A DNA stretch of 64,000 bases, from the NCBI RefSeq assembly GCF_005576615.1, contig NZ_CP040330.1, forward strand, positions 1,922,001 to 1,986,000. Reading direction: 5' to 3'. The notes under the pieces are model-generated. The model did not search any database. It was given only the letters and a program-made list of their open reading frames with translations, and had not been told where the DNA came from. The position numbers and the translations under genes were made by a program. Numbering within the stretch: position 1 is the stretch's first letter; each line of letters opens with the position of its first letter. Origin of the DNA: Natrinema versiforme (lineage in GTDB: Archaea > Halobacteriota > Halobacteria > Halobacteriales > Natrialbaceae). Below, in pieces: positions 52,489-60,082 of the stretch.

Positions 52489-53646
52489 ATGAGTGATCGT
52501 ATCGGCGCACCCGGACTGGGGCTATCGCGACGCGAATTCGTTGCTGCGACCGGCGGCGTAGCGGCACTGACCGGACTGGCCGGCTGTACGAGTCAGGGGG
52601 CCGAGCAGGGTTCCCAGCCGGAGGAATCCGACGAGGGGTCGACGGAGTCGTCGGACTCCGACCTCCCGTGGACGAGTTCGCCGGAGGTCGTCCAAGTCGA
52701 CGAACAGGGCGGCAGCGTGACGCTACAGTCGGTGACGTCCCGACACGCCGTCCACCCGATGGACTCGATGGGCGGCCCGGTGGAACTCCCGCAGGTCTGG
52801 GCGTTCAAGGCCGACGACGGTAAGCCGAGCGTTCCGGGGCCGATCCTCCGGACGACCGAAGGCAACGACATCGAGGTGACGCTGGACAACACGGGGAACC
52901 CGCACCCGCACACGCTACACTTCCACGGCGCGAAGAAGACCTGGGAGAACGACGGCGTCCCCACGACGACCGGTATTCGGGTCGACGGCGGCGAGAAACA
53001 CACGTACACGATTCCCGCAAACGTCCCGGGTACGCACCTCTACCACTGCCACTACCAGACCCATCGCCACATCGACATGGGGATGTACGGCATCTTCCGC
53101 GTCGATCCGAAGGGGTACGAGCCCGCGGACAAGGAGTACTTCTTCACGCTGAAAGACTGGGATTCGCGGGTGAACCGTCAGATGGCCGGCAAGGACGTTG
53201 ACTACAGTCCCCGCAACCGGAACCCCGACGTGTTCACCATCAACGGGAAGAGCCTCCCACGGACGCTCCACCCCGAGGAGGGGTCGCCGATCATCGTCGA
53301 CCACGGCGACACCGTCCGTCTGCACATGGTCAATGCGGGCTACATGTCCCACCCGATGCACACGCACAACCACCGGTTCCGGCTCATCGAGAAAGACGGC
53401 GGGCAGATCCCCGAGGCGGCCCAGTACGAACAGGACGTTACCAACATCGCGCCCGCGGAACGCCACACTGTCGAGTTCGAGGCCGACGCCGACCCCGGCA
53501 TCTACCTGATGCACTGTCACAAGGTCGACCACGCGATGAACGGCAACTCCTACCCCGGCGGCATGGTCAACGGCATCGTCTACCGCGACGCGATGGACAC
53601 CGACATCTTCGCCAACCTCATGGAGTACGCGGGCTACGAGGGCTGA
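52489..53646 (+). CDS. Tat-exported two-domain multicopper oxidase
   Basis: 385 residues. The signal LSRREFVAATGGVAALTGLAGC is a twin-arginine lipoprotein signal with Cys33 in the lipobox. Two cupredoxin domains follow, with copper-site histidines in HPHTLHFHG, HLYHCHYQTHRH, HPMHTHNHRF and YLMHCHKVDH. Both HCH motifs lie at the ends of their domains, as in trinuclear-cluster multicopper oxidases. Two-domain forms usually assemble as trimers. It should oxidise metals or phenolics at the outer cell surface. The N-terminal linker after Cys33 is Ser/Glu-rich. Confidence 0.87.
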   Translation: MSDRIGAPGLGLSRREFVAATGGVAALTGLAGCTSQGAEQGSQPEESDEGSTESSDSDLPWTSSPEVVQVDEQGGSVTLQSVTSRHAVHPMDSMGGPVELPQVWAFKADDGKPSVPGPILRTTEGNDIEVTLDNTGNPHPHTLHFHGAKKTWENDGVPTTTGIRVDGGEKHTYTIPANVPGTHLYHCHYQTHRHIDMGMYGIFRVDPKGYEPADKEYFFTLKDWDSRVNRQMAGKDVDYSPRNRNPDVFTINGKSLPRTLHPEEGSPIIVDHGDTVRLHMVNAGYMSHPMHTHNHRFRLIEKDGGQIPEAAQYEQDVTNIAPAERHTVEFEADADPGIYLMHCHKVDHAMNGNSYPGGMVNGIVYRDAMDTDIFANLMEYAGYEG

Positions 53647-53679
53647 TCGCAGAAAACACCGACGCGTCACCGACCGCGG

Positions 53680-53943
53680 TTACGACCGACTTTCCGTTTC
53701 CGTCGAGACGGCCGACTCGCCGGTCGCCGGTTGCGCGTCATCGACCCGCCGACGCCCGACCGCAGTGATCTCGTACCGACGACAGCCGACCGAACGGACG
53801 TTCTCACCGTCGCGAAGGCGGTCACAGGCCTGTTCGACGGTTATCGGATGTTCGTCGATCGCCGCGGCGAGATCCACCACGTAGCGAGGCGACTCGTCCG
53901 CGAGCGCGTCGAGGACGGTCCGCTCGAGTCGTTGTCGAGACAT
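53680..53943 (-). CDS. Small winged-helix protein directly after a TFB gene
   Basis: 87 residues. RQRLERTVLDALADESPRYV, then a helix-turn-helix-like VDLAAAIDEHPITVEQACDRL and a wing NVRSVGCRRYEITAVGRRRV form a short MarR/PadR-like DNA-binding fold with a disordered tail. The ATG follows the TFB stop with no gap, so the two share a transcript. It may bind DNA together with, or to regulate, that basal factor. No family recognised. Confidence 0.72.
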   Translation of the reverse strand: MSRQRLERTVLDALADESPRYVVDLAAAIDEHPITVEQACDRLRDGENVRSVGCRRYEITAVGRRRVDDAQPATGESAVSTETESRS

Positions 53944-54918
53944 CTATCGATCGTGAACCTCGCCGTAAGCGTCCAGTAACTCTCGGTATCGGTTTCGGAC
54001 TGTGACCCGACTCACGCCGGTCTCTTCGCCGATCCGTTCCTGCGTGAGTCGTTCGTTCGTGAGCCGCGCCGCCCCGTAGATCGCCGCCGCCGCGAGCCCG
54101 GCCGGGCTCCGCCCGCTGTGGAGGCTCTGTGCTTTCGCCGCCTCGAGGATCTCCCGAGCCAGCCGCTCGGCGTCGTCGCTGATCTCGAGTTCCGAGGCGT
54201 ACTGCGGGAGGTAGTGGATCGGATCGGCGGGTTCGATCTGGAGCCCGAGTTCGCTCGAGAGATAGCGATAGGCTCGCTGAATGGGGAGTTTCTCGACGCG
54301 ACTCACCGATGTGAACGCGACCAGCGTCCGCGGCGTGCCGTGTTGTCTGGCGGCCGCGTACAGGCAGGCGGTCGACATCGCCTCGATCGAGCGGCCGGGT
54401 AACAGTCCTTCGTCGACGGCGCGGCGGTACAGGACGCCGGCCGTTTCGCGACACGGCTCCGGCAGCCCGAGCGCCGACGCCATGCGTTCGATCTCACCGA
54501 AGGCCTGTTTCAGGTTCCGTTCGGCGGCGTCTTTCGAGGTGAACCGTTCGTTCCACGTCCGCAACCGCCGGAGCTGTTCGCGCTTTCGGCCCGAGATCTG
54601 ATTGCCGTAGGCGTCCTCGTCTCGCCAGCCGATCGTCGTACTGAGTCCCTTGTCGTGTCGGAGTTTCGATACCGGTGCGCCGACCCGCCGTCGGTCGTCG
54701 GCGCCGTCGTCGAGGTTCCGCCACTCGGGACCGTAATCGATCGCGTCCGCGTCGAGGACGAGCCCGCACTCCGTACACGTCCGCTCGCCGTGCTCTTCGT
54801 CGCGGTGGACCGACCCGGCGCACTCCGGACACTCCGCCCCCCGCCGTTCAGGAGCGATCTCGCGCTCTCCGTTCCGGGCCGATTCCTCAGTAGCCGTACC
54901 GACGATCGTCTGAGTCAT
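53944..54918 (-). CDS. Transcription initiation factor IIB (TFB)
   Basis: 324 residues. The N-terminal zinc ribbon (AECPECAGSVHRDEEHGERT, CTECGLVLD) precedes the B-finger region (GPEWRNLDD, VSKLRHDKGLSTTIGW) and two cyclin repeats (SIEAMSTACLYAAARQHGTP; SPAGLAAAAIYGAARLTNER with the C-terminal helix-turn-helix TGVSRVTVRNRYRELLDAYG). It recruits RNA polymerase to TATA-bound TBP and reads the BRE. Haloarchaea carry several TFBs with different promoter preferences; which one this is cannot be told. Start ATG 54918. Confidence 0.95.
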   Translation of the reverse strand: MTQTIVGTATEESARNGEREIAPERRGAECPECAGSVHRDEEHGERTCTECGLVLDADAIDYGPEWRNLDDGADDRRRVGAPVSKLRHDKGLSTTIGWRDEDAYGNQISGRKREQLRRLRTWNERFTSKDAAERNLKQAFGEIERMASALGLPEPCRETAGVLYRRAVDEGLLPGRSIEAMSTACLYAAARQHGTPRTLVAFTSVSRVEKLPIQRAYRYLSSELGLQIEPADPIHYLPQYASELEISDDAERLAREILEAAKAQSLHSGRSPAGLAAAAIYGAARLTNERLTQERIGEETGVSRVTVRNRYRELLDAYGEVHDR

Positions 54919-55112
54919 TGGTTCTGTCTCCGCCGGGGTGCGACCCCGGCCGCGTGTGATTGCTTCGCTTGGATTGGAGGGAAGCACGGGTATCAACGAA
55001 CGGCGGATTCCCAGCGCGTGGGAACGGACGACGCGCGGCGACGACCCCGGAGCGGTGGCAAGCGGATTCGGGAGGAGCAACGTTTATTCGCCCCGAGACG
55101 ACAGCACAGACA

Positions 55113-55535
55113 ATGACTCGCGACGGGGACCGGACCGAAAGCGAACGCGAATCCGGCGTCGACACGGACCTCGAGGCCGACGACGACCGCGTCGAGCTTG
55201 GTCTGGCGCTGCTCGCCCGCCTCGAGCACGAATCGCTCTCGCTCGCCGACGCCGTCGACCGGATCGAGACGGTCACGGCCGATCCGACGGTAACTCGAAC
55301 GATCCTCGATCAGGCGGAACTCCGCGGGATCATCGAACGCGAGGACGGCATCGTCCGCCCGAAGAGTTCCCAGTACGTCCGCTTCGAACGTGACGTCATC
55401 ACGAAAGAGGGAGAGTTCTCCTGTCGGCGCTGTGGCTCCGGGCTATCGACCGGCTACTTCATCGACCTCGAGGCAGGGGAACTCGGCCCCTTTGGCTCCT
55501 CGTGTATCCGAAAAGTGACGGGACGGGACGGGTAG
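55113..55535 (+). CDS. DUF5830 family protein
   Basis: 140 residues. An acidic N terminus is followed by an all-helical winged-helix-like region (LALLARLEHESLSLADAVDR, VTRTILDQAELRGIIE) and a C-terminal zinc-binding segment CRRCGSGLSTGYFI with a third Cys in GSSCIRK. The arrangement fits DUF5830, known from haloarchaea without assigned function. It could be a DNA-binding regulator. Start ATG 55113 follows an AT-rich GTTTATTCG block. Confidence 0.75.
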   Translation: MTRDGDRTESERESGVDTDLEADDDRVELGLALLARLEHESLSLADAVDRIETVTADPTVTRTILDQAELRGIIEREDGIVRPKSSQYVRFERDVITKEGEFSCRRCGSGLSTGYFIDLEAGELGPFGSSCIRKVTGRDG

Positions 55536-55566
55536 AACGGGCTCGACTCGAGTTGCGATCCCGTCA

Positions 55567-55580
55567 TTTTTATAACTATA
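55567..55580 (+). promoter_or_regulatory. Promoter (TATA box) of the small membrane-protein gene
   Basis: TTTTATAACTATAT lies 18-31 bases before ATG 55598, the clearest TATA box in this section. Confidence 0.6.
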
Positions 55581-55597
55581 TCAACACATTCTGCGGT

Positions 55598-55879
55598 ATG
55601 GAGACGGATACCGACGGAGACGCCGATCCCGGTGACGCCCACGGGCTCACGCAAGGCGAACTCTACACGGTACTTCGAACCGCGATCACGGACGCGTTGC
55701 TTGACGTGCTCGGAACCGTCTTTCTGCTCGCGATTGCCTTACTCTTCGTGGTCACAGGCGTGTACGGACTGCTCGTGGGACCGTCTCGGACTGGCGTCGT
55801 CGTCGGCACCGTGTTCGTCGCTCTCGGCGCCGCGATCGCTGCGGTCGCACTCGACTACGTCCCGCCGTTCAGCGAGTGA
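55598..55879 (+). CDS. Small two-helix membrane protein
   Basis: 93 residues: an acidic N terminus (about 25), an amphipathic segment, and two membrane helices (VLGTVFLLAIALLFVVTGVY and VVVGTVFVALGAAIAAVALD). No recognised domain. It is followed, converging, by the coiled-coil protein at 55978, and preceded by a strong TATA box. Confidence 0.68.
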   Translation: METDTDGDADPGDAHGLTQGELYTVLRTAITDALLDVLGTVFLLAIALLFVVTGVYGLLVGPSRTGVVVGTVFVALGAAIAAVALDYVPPFSE

Positions 55880-55977
55880 CCACCAGGAGTCTGCGGAGAT
55901 CGACGGTCCACCGAGCCGACAATCGTGCGTTCGAATCCGAAGAGAGAAAGACACGGACTCCGCCGCTCCCGTGATCG

Positions 55978-57138
55978 TTATCGGCCCTGCCGGAGTTCCG
56001 CGATCAGCTGATCGATCGTCTGTTGCTGTTGCTCGATGATCTCGCTTTGCCGTTCGACCGCGTCCTCGAGCGAATCGAGTCGCTCCAGCAGTTCGGGGTC
56101 GGTCTCGGCCGCGGGTGCCGACTCGGGAGTCGCCGCTGGCGTCGAACCGGCGTCGGCAGGGGCCGACGGCTCCGTCTCAGCGACCTCCTCGAAGACGGAC
56201 CCGGTCTCCGCTTCCGTACTCCCCGCTACGGTATCGGGCTCTGTGGCGTGCTCGTCCGTTTCCGCGGCCGCTCGAGCCGACGACTGGGCCGACTGCCCGT
56301 CGCCCGCCGTCGCCGCTTCGGTGGTCGCGACATCGTCCGTCGCGCCGCCGGCGAGCGGATCGGTCGATCCGGCGTCCGCCGTCTCGGTCGTCTGTTCGGC
56401 GGTCACGTCGCGATCGTCGGGTTCAGGCGGGTCGGCATCGAGCGGGTCGACGCCGCCGCCGAAGTCGACCGATCCGCCGCTACTGGTCGGCTCGTCGTCG
56501 ACGCCGATCTGCTCGTTGAGTTCCTCGAGCGAGCCGACGTCGTGGTAGTCGAACAGCGCCCGCTGGAGCCGTTCCCGGAGATCGTTCGCTTCCTCGTTGG
56601 GGGCCTTGATCCGCTGGGGCCGGCCGTTGGCCGTGAGGACGATCTGGGTGGCGACGCTGCCGTCCTCGAACGAGAGGCTGGTCACGTCGTCGAAGTGGTA
56701 CTCCTCGAAGTCCTCGTCCCAGACCGCACCGCCGATGTGTTTGACGAGCCGATCGCTCGTGATGATCAGCGTCAGTTCGCTGAATCGGTAGGGCTTGATG
56801 ACCGTCTCGCCGGGCCCGGTGATCTCGTTGCCGTTCAACACGCCGGCGAGGACGGGATGTAATACGTCGTCGGTTTTCCCCGCGGGCACGGCAAAGGATC
56901 GCTCGCCCTCGAGTGCGTACTCGAGGGTGAATTTCGTCTTGCGCCGCCCCTCGGAGAGGGTCAACCGATCGGCGTCGTGGGGGTATTCGTCGGCCGATTC
57001 GTCGCTCAGGAGACCGTCGGCACGGTAGACGATCGTCCTCGTGGGAGTGATGAAGAGTTCGTCGTCGCTGCCGAGAGAGACCCGCGCGGCGATCTCCTCG
57101 CCATCGAGAGTAGAGTGGACGATGCCGGGAACGCTCAT
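55978..57138 (-). CDS. Two-domain protein with PH-like repeats and disordered acidic tail
   Basis: 386 residues. Residues 1-200 contain two similar beta-rich halves (ELFITPTRTIVYRADGLLSD and LTLIITSDRLVKHIGGAVWD) that resemble bPH/PH-like domains. Then comes a Pro/Ala/Thr/Glu-rich disordered region and a terminal coiled coil (LLERLDSLEDAVERQSEIIE with QQQQTIDQLIAELRQ). No membrane segment. The coiled coil suggests it oligomerises. The exact family is not recognised; the role is unknown. Confidence 0.65.
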   Translation of the reverse strand: MSVPGIVHSTLDGEEIAARVSLGSDDELFITPTRTIVYRADGLLSDESADEYPHDADRLTLSEGRRKTKFTLEYALEGERSFAVPAGKTDDVLHPVLAGVLNGNEITGPGETVIKPYRFSELTLIITSDRLVKHIGGAVWDEDFEEYHFDDVTSLSFEDGSVATQIVLTANGRPQRIKAPNEEANDLRERLQRALFDYHDVGSLEELNEQIGVDDEPTSSGGSVDFGGGVDPLDADPPEPDDRDVTAEQTTETADAGSTDPLAGGATDDVATTEAATAGDGQSAQSSARAAAETDEHATEPDTVAGSTEAETGSVFEEVAETEPSAPADAGSTPAATPESAPAAETDPELLERLDSLEDAVERQSEIIEQQQQTIDQLIAELRQGR

Positions 57139-57330
57139 GGGGCGCTGTTCGTAACACCGTTTGATAAAGATTGCTAGCCCACACCCGCAGTTCCGTGCGA
57201 CTCACGCGAGCACACCGGTCCTGTCACTGAGTCCGACCCCGTAGCGGCGGGCGATCGCTCCGTGGGTCCGCGTTGCACGGCGGATCCGAATACAAAGGTT
57301 AAAGAAACGGACCGCACTACTCGTAACCGA

Positions 57331-57481
57331 GCCCGGGTGGCTTAGCTGGACATAGCGCCGCACTCATAGGGTTCAGAGATTCGGTGCGGTTTCGCCTTGG
57401 AAGCCTCCGTGTCCCTCGAGGACTGCCGAGCCTCGGACCTGGGACATGCGGAGATCGAGGGTTCGGAGCCCTCCCCGGGCA
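57331..57481 (+). tRNA. tRNA-Met (elongator, anticodon CAU) with a 77-base intron
   Basis: Exon 1 is 57331-57368 and exon 2 is 57446-57481. Acceptor GCCCGGG/CCCGGGC with discriminator A, D arm GCTT...TAGC, anticodon stem CCGCA/TGCGG with loop CTCATAA (anticodon CAU after splicing), T arm GAGGG-TTCGGAG-CCCTC. The intron sits between positions 37 and 38, the usual place for archaeal splicing endonuclease and the same place as in the known haloarchaeal elongator tRNA-Met. CCA not encoded. The intron and boundaries are inferred from base pairing. Confidence 0.9.
57369..57445 (+). other. Intron of tRNA-Met
   Basis: 77 bases inserted after position 37 of the anticodon loop. The ends can pair to form the bulge-helix-bulge that the splicing endonuclease recognises. 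Within it, CCGAG and similar runs allow an internal stem. Confidence 0.8.
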
Positions 57482-57535
57482 CTGGCTTTCTACGCAACGT
57501 CACGAACGGAGTGAGTGACGAGTCTGAAAGCCAGT
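57481..57535 (+). repeat. Nested hairpin 1 of the GAACGnnGTGA family
   Basis: Outer stem ACTGGCTTTC/GAAAGCCAGT (57481-57490, 57526-57535) encloses an inner hairpin CGTCAC-GAACGGAGTGA-GTGACG (57498-57520). The first base is the tRNA discriminator. Confidence 0.75.
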
Positions 57536-57564
57536 GCCCGAGATGGGGCGACGAACCCGTAGGT

Positions 57565-57589
57565 CTTGTGCGAACGAAGTGAGCGCAAG
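57565..57589 (+). repeat. Hairpin 2 of the GAACGnnGTGA family
   Basis: Stem CTTGTGC/GCGCAAG (one G-T pair) around loop GAACGAAGTGA. Same loop as its neighbours with one changed base, different stem. Confidence 0.75.
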
Positions 57590-57592
57590 GCA

Positions 57593-57619
57593 GGAAAGAC
57601 GAACGGAGTGAGTCTTTCC
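57593..57619 (+). repeat. Hairpin 3 of the GAACGnnGTGA family
   Basis: Perfect 8-base stem GGAAAGAC/GTCTTTCC around loop GAACGGAGTGA. Stems differ between copies while the loop is conserved, a pattern expected if the loop is recognised. Confidence 0.8.
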
Positions 57620-57621
57620 GT

Positions 57622-57637
57622 GGTTCGGAGCCCTCCC
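57622..57637 (+). repeat. Copy of the tRNA-Met T arm (16 bases)
   Basis: GGTTCGGAGCCCTCCC is identical to 57460-57475 inside the tRNA-Met gene, 162 bases upstream. Duplication of a tRNA 3' end is what integrase-type elements leave behind (attL/attR), but it may also come from duplication of the tRNA end itself. Confidence 0.6.
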
Positions 57638-57806
57638 TGAACATGTTTCCTATAATCATCATCGGTCGAAGACGAGTGGCACCATCGAGATGCTCGAAGA
57701 GAGTGCCGAACCGGTGTCTCACGCCCACTGGGGACTCTATAGCATGCACTCGTAGAGCGAACGGACCGTCACAATCGCCCTCTCGCTCGAGAGACCCTAA
57801 ATACGA

Positions 57807-58115
57807 TCAGGAGCCGTCGGCGACAGCATCCCAATCGGTCCTGCAGTCCTCCGGTCGGACCTCTCGAATCGCCTCCATCCCCTCGCTGGGAATGTGCTTG
57901 AAACAGCGCGGTTCGCCCTCTGTTTCCGCGATCCACGCCGCTTCGTCGCCACAGACCGCACAGCGAGGCGCGCCGGCGACTCGCAGTGCGTACCACCAGC
58001 GAAGCCGCTCGAGCCGATCCGTGACTCCTGTCCTCACTCGAGTTCGAAGGCGTGACAGGCGGCTTCCGGTCCCGGTCACGGTCTCTCCCTCGAGTCGATC
58101 GTCGTCGGCAGCCAT
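57807..58115 (-). CDS. Small cysteine-containing protein
   Basis: 102 residues. A basic helical N-terminal half (RLSRLRTRVRTGVTDRLERL) precedes a Cys/His cluster: CAVCGDEAAWIAE, then a Cys and His 20 residues later in RCFKHIPSEG, and a last Cys in PEDCRTDW. This looks like a treble-clef or similar zinc site. Not recognised. Start ATG 58115. Confidence 0.65.
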   Translation of the reverse strand: MAADDDRLEGETVTGTGSRLSRLRTRVRTGVTDRLERLRWWYALRVAGAPRCAVCGDEAAWIAETEGEPRCFKHIPSEGMEAIREVRPEDCRTDWDAVADGS

Positions 58116-58233
58116 GGGGTGACAATCGTGTCGCGTGCGGGTTACGTCTTCGCATGCGATCACGGGTGGGCGGCCGCGGCCGATCGGTCGAACCAAAAAG
58201 CGTATTCCACCGCTCGCGAAGCAGTGGGGCAGA

Positions 58234-58545
58234 GTGAGTCGAGCGAAACTCGATCGAGCCGCCACGGCCGTCGAGAGCGGGACCGAGACCGACGGCGACA
58301 ACCGCCCGGTCCTCGAGTCGCGGCGCCGCCGGTTGCTCGCCTACTGCCGACACAACGGGGAGCGAATCTGTCGCGATACGGCGGTGCTCGTCGCGTGGGC
58401 GCTCGTGATGACGATCTGGATACAGGGCTTTGGCGTCCCGCGGTGGCTGTGCTACGTCGTCACGTTCGTCGGCGTCGTGGGCTACACACAGGCGACGACG
58501 CAGTGGTCGCGGCCGTATCGGAGTCCCGACGATCTGGAGCACTGA
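58234..58545 (+). CDS. Small membrane protein, two helices
   Basis: 103 residues: a charged N-terminal region with RRRRLLAYCRHNGERICRDT, a first helix (AVLVAWALVMTIWIQGFGV), a short loop and a second helix (WLCYVVTFVGVVGYTQATT), ending WSRPYRSPDDLEH. Unknown function. GTG 58234 is preferred; the frame is open earlier but the composition there is not protein-like. It converges with the next gene (3 bases between stops). Confidence 0.62.
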   Translation: MSRAKLDRAATAVESGTETDGDNRPVLESRRRRLLAYCRHNGERICRDTAVLVAWALVMTIWIQGFGVPRWLCYVVTFVGVVGYTQATTQWSRPYRSPDDLEH

Positions 58546-58548
58546 CCG

Positions 58549-59805
58549 TTACAGAAATCGGAGCAGCGGCACGAGGAGCGTCACGACCCAGAGGAGCGCC
58601 CCCATTCGCACGAAGCCGTGGTCCTCGGGGTCGATCCGTTCCGCGTGTGACGCGCCGACGGCGATGAAGCCGAGCGCGATCGCCGTCGAGAACCGATGGA
58701 CGAACACGTTGACCGGGAGTCGCGTCACCCCGAGCAGGGTGTAATCGAGCAGGATCGCCGTCGCGAACCCGACCGAGGCGGCGGCGAATGCTGTCGACCG
58801 ATCCAGCGGGCGCGCGAAGGCGTACGTACAGACCGGCAGTCCGACCGCGAGCAGCGGGTAGAACGCGCCCGCAATGACTCGGGGATCGAGATCGCCGAGT
58901 CGCGCCTCGAGGCCGACCGCGCCGAATCTGACGAAGAGGTAGAGCCCGATCAGCGACCCGGCCAACAGGAACGCGTGGCGAACGCGCGGGGCGACCAGTT
59001 CTCGAGGCGCGGTCCGCGAGGCGACGCGGCCGACGAGCATCGCACCCGAGAGGACGGCGACCGTCCCCATGGGGACCGGCGGGTCGTCGCCCCCGGTCTC
59101 GAGGTCGACGATCGCCACCCAGCCGTCGGAGTCGAAGCCGCGGCCGTTGCCCAGATGCTCGCGCGAGACGGTCGAGACGGACCGGCGGTCCATGAACTCG
59201 CGTTCGACGTATCGCTGTGAGTTCTCGGCGCTGGTGACCGTGTGGCTGAGCCGGAACCAGTCCCAGTGTTCCTGATGGGCCTGCATCGCCGTCCACTCGT
59301 CGCCGTCGTGGGGAGACTCGTAGGCCCGAATGTGGTGGCGCGAGCCGAGGTAGTCGCCGTCGTGTAACTGGTAGCTCTCGTCGAGCCACACGCCGTCGGT
59401 CGGGTCGTCTTCGGCGGCGACGTAGACGTATCGGGTCGAGCCGTCGGCGTGCCCCCACGACGTCGCCGTGCCGGCGGGTTCCTCGGCTACCGCAGTTTCG
59501 TTTTCCGTCGCGGTCGTGTCCTCGCTCGCCGTACCGACGTCCGCCTGATCGGGTCTGGTCTCGTTCCAGTCGCCGCGGCTCCGTTCCTCCAAGTGACGGC
59601 GCGTCTCCGCGGGATCGCCGGCGGCAATGACGTTGATCGCGAGCGTCCGCTGCTCGAACGTCGTCGCGCTGCTCGTGTACGGCCACAGCGACGAGTTTCC
59701 GTCGACGGTGACCAGTTGTTCCTGCCGGTCGACTGCCGGGTCAGCCGGCGGAGCGGAGGTACTCGCGGTCGACCCGAGGACCAGCACGACGAGAACAAGG
59801 GCCAA
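58549..59805 (-). CDS. Membrane protein with large external N-terminal domain
   Basis: 418 residues from a TTG at 59805; no ATG or GTG is available upstream in frame, so the true start may be a little inside. A first membrane helix or signal (ALVLVVLVLGSTASTS) precedes an external domain (about 20-245) with WPYTSSATTFEQRTLAINV and many acidic residues. Six membrane helices follow, for example VAVLSGAMLVGRVASR, FLLAGSLIGLYLFVRF and GALLWVVTLLVPLLRFL. No family recognised. Confidence 0.7.
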   Translation of the reverse strand: MALVLVVLVLGSTASTSAPPADPAVDRQEQLVTVDGNSSLWPYTSSATTFEQRTLAINVIAAGDPAETRRHLEERSRGDWNETRPDQADVGTASEDTTATENETAVAEEPAGTATSWGHADGSTRYVYVAAEDDPTDGVWLDESYQLHDGDYLGSRHHIRAYESPHDGDEWTAMQAHQEHWDWFRLSHTVTSAENSQRYVEREFMDRRSVSTVSREHLGNGRGFDSDGWVAIVDLETGGDDPPVPMGTVAVLSGAMLVGRVASRTAPRELVAPRVRHAFLLAGSLIGLYLFVRFGAVGLEARLGDLDPRVIAGAFYPLLAVGLPVCTYAFARPLDRSTAFAAASVGFATAILLDYTLLGVTRLPVNVFVHRFSTAIALGFIAVGASHAERIDPEDHGFVRMGALLWVVTLLVPLLRFL

Positions 59806-60082
59806 CGCCCCGAGCGCGATCAGCGTCCGCCGATCGATAGCCGGTCACCTCCGTCGGTGCGTGTTCGAGATAGCATGGTGGCGAACGGCGGGTCCGGTCC
59901 CGTCCGTTGGGTTACGTGGCAGGCTAGACGGTTCGCATATAGGTCTTCTCCTCGGCCGCGTCAGACCCTCTGTCCGTGAAATTCTTGATAGTATAGCAGT
60001 CAATCAGACAGAACGGTACTGCCGCTTCTGATCCGATTCGCTCGAGCGTACCGAGAGAACAATGCGACCGCCGAGTATCACC
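59806..60082. other. Intergenic, promoter region only
   Basis: 277 bases between the membrane-protein start and the end of the glycosyltransferase gene. Short AT-rich blocks near 59930-60000 probably carry the promoter of the membrane-protein gene. No coding frame supported. Confidence 0.45.
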
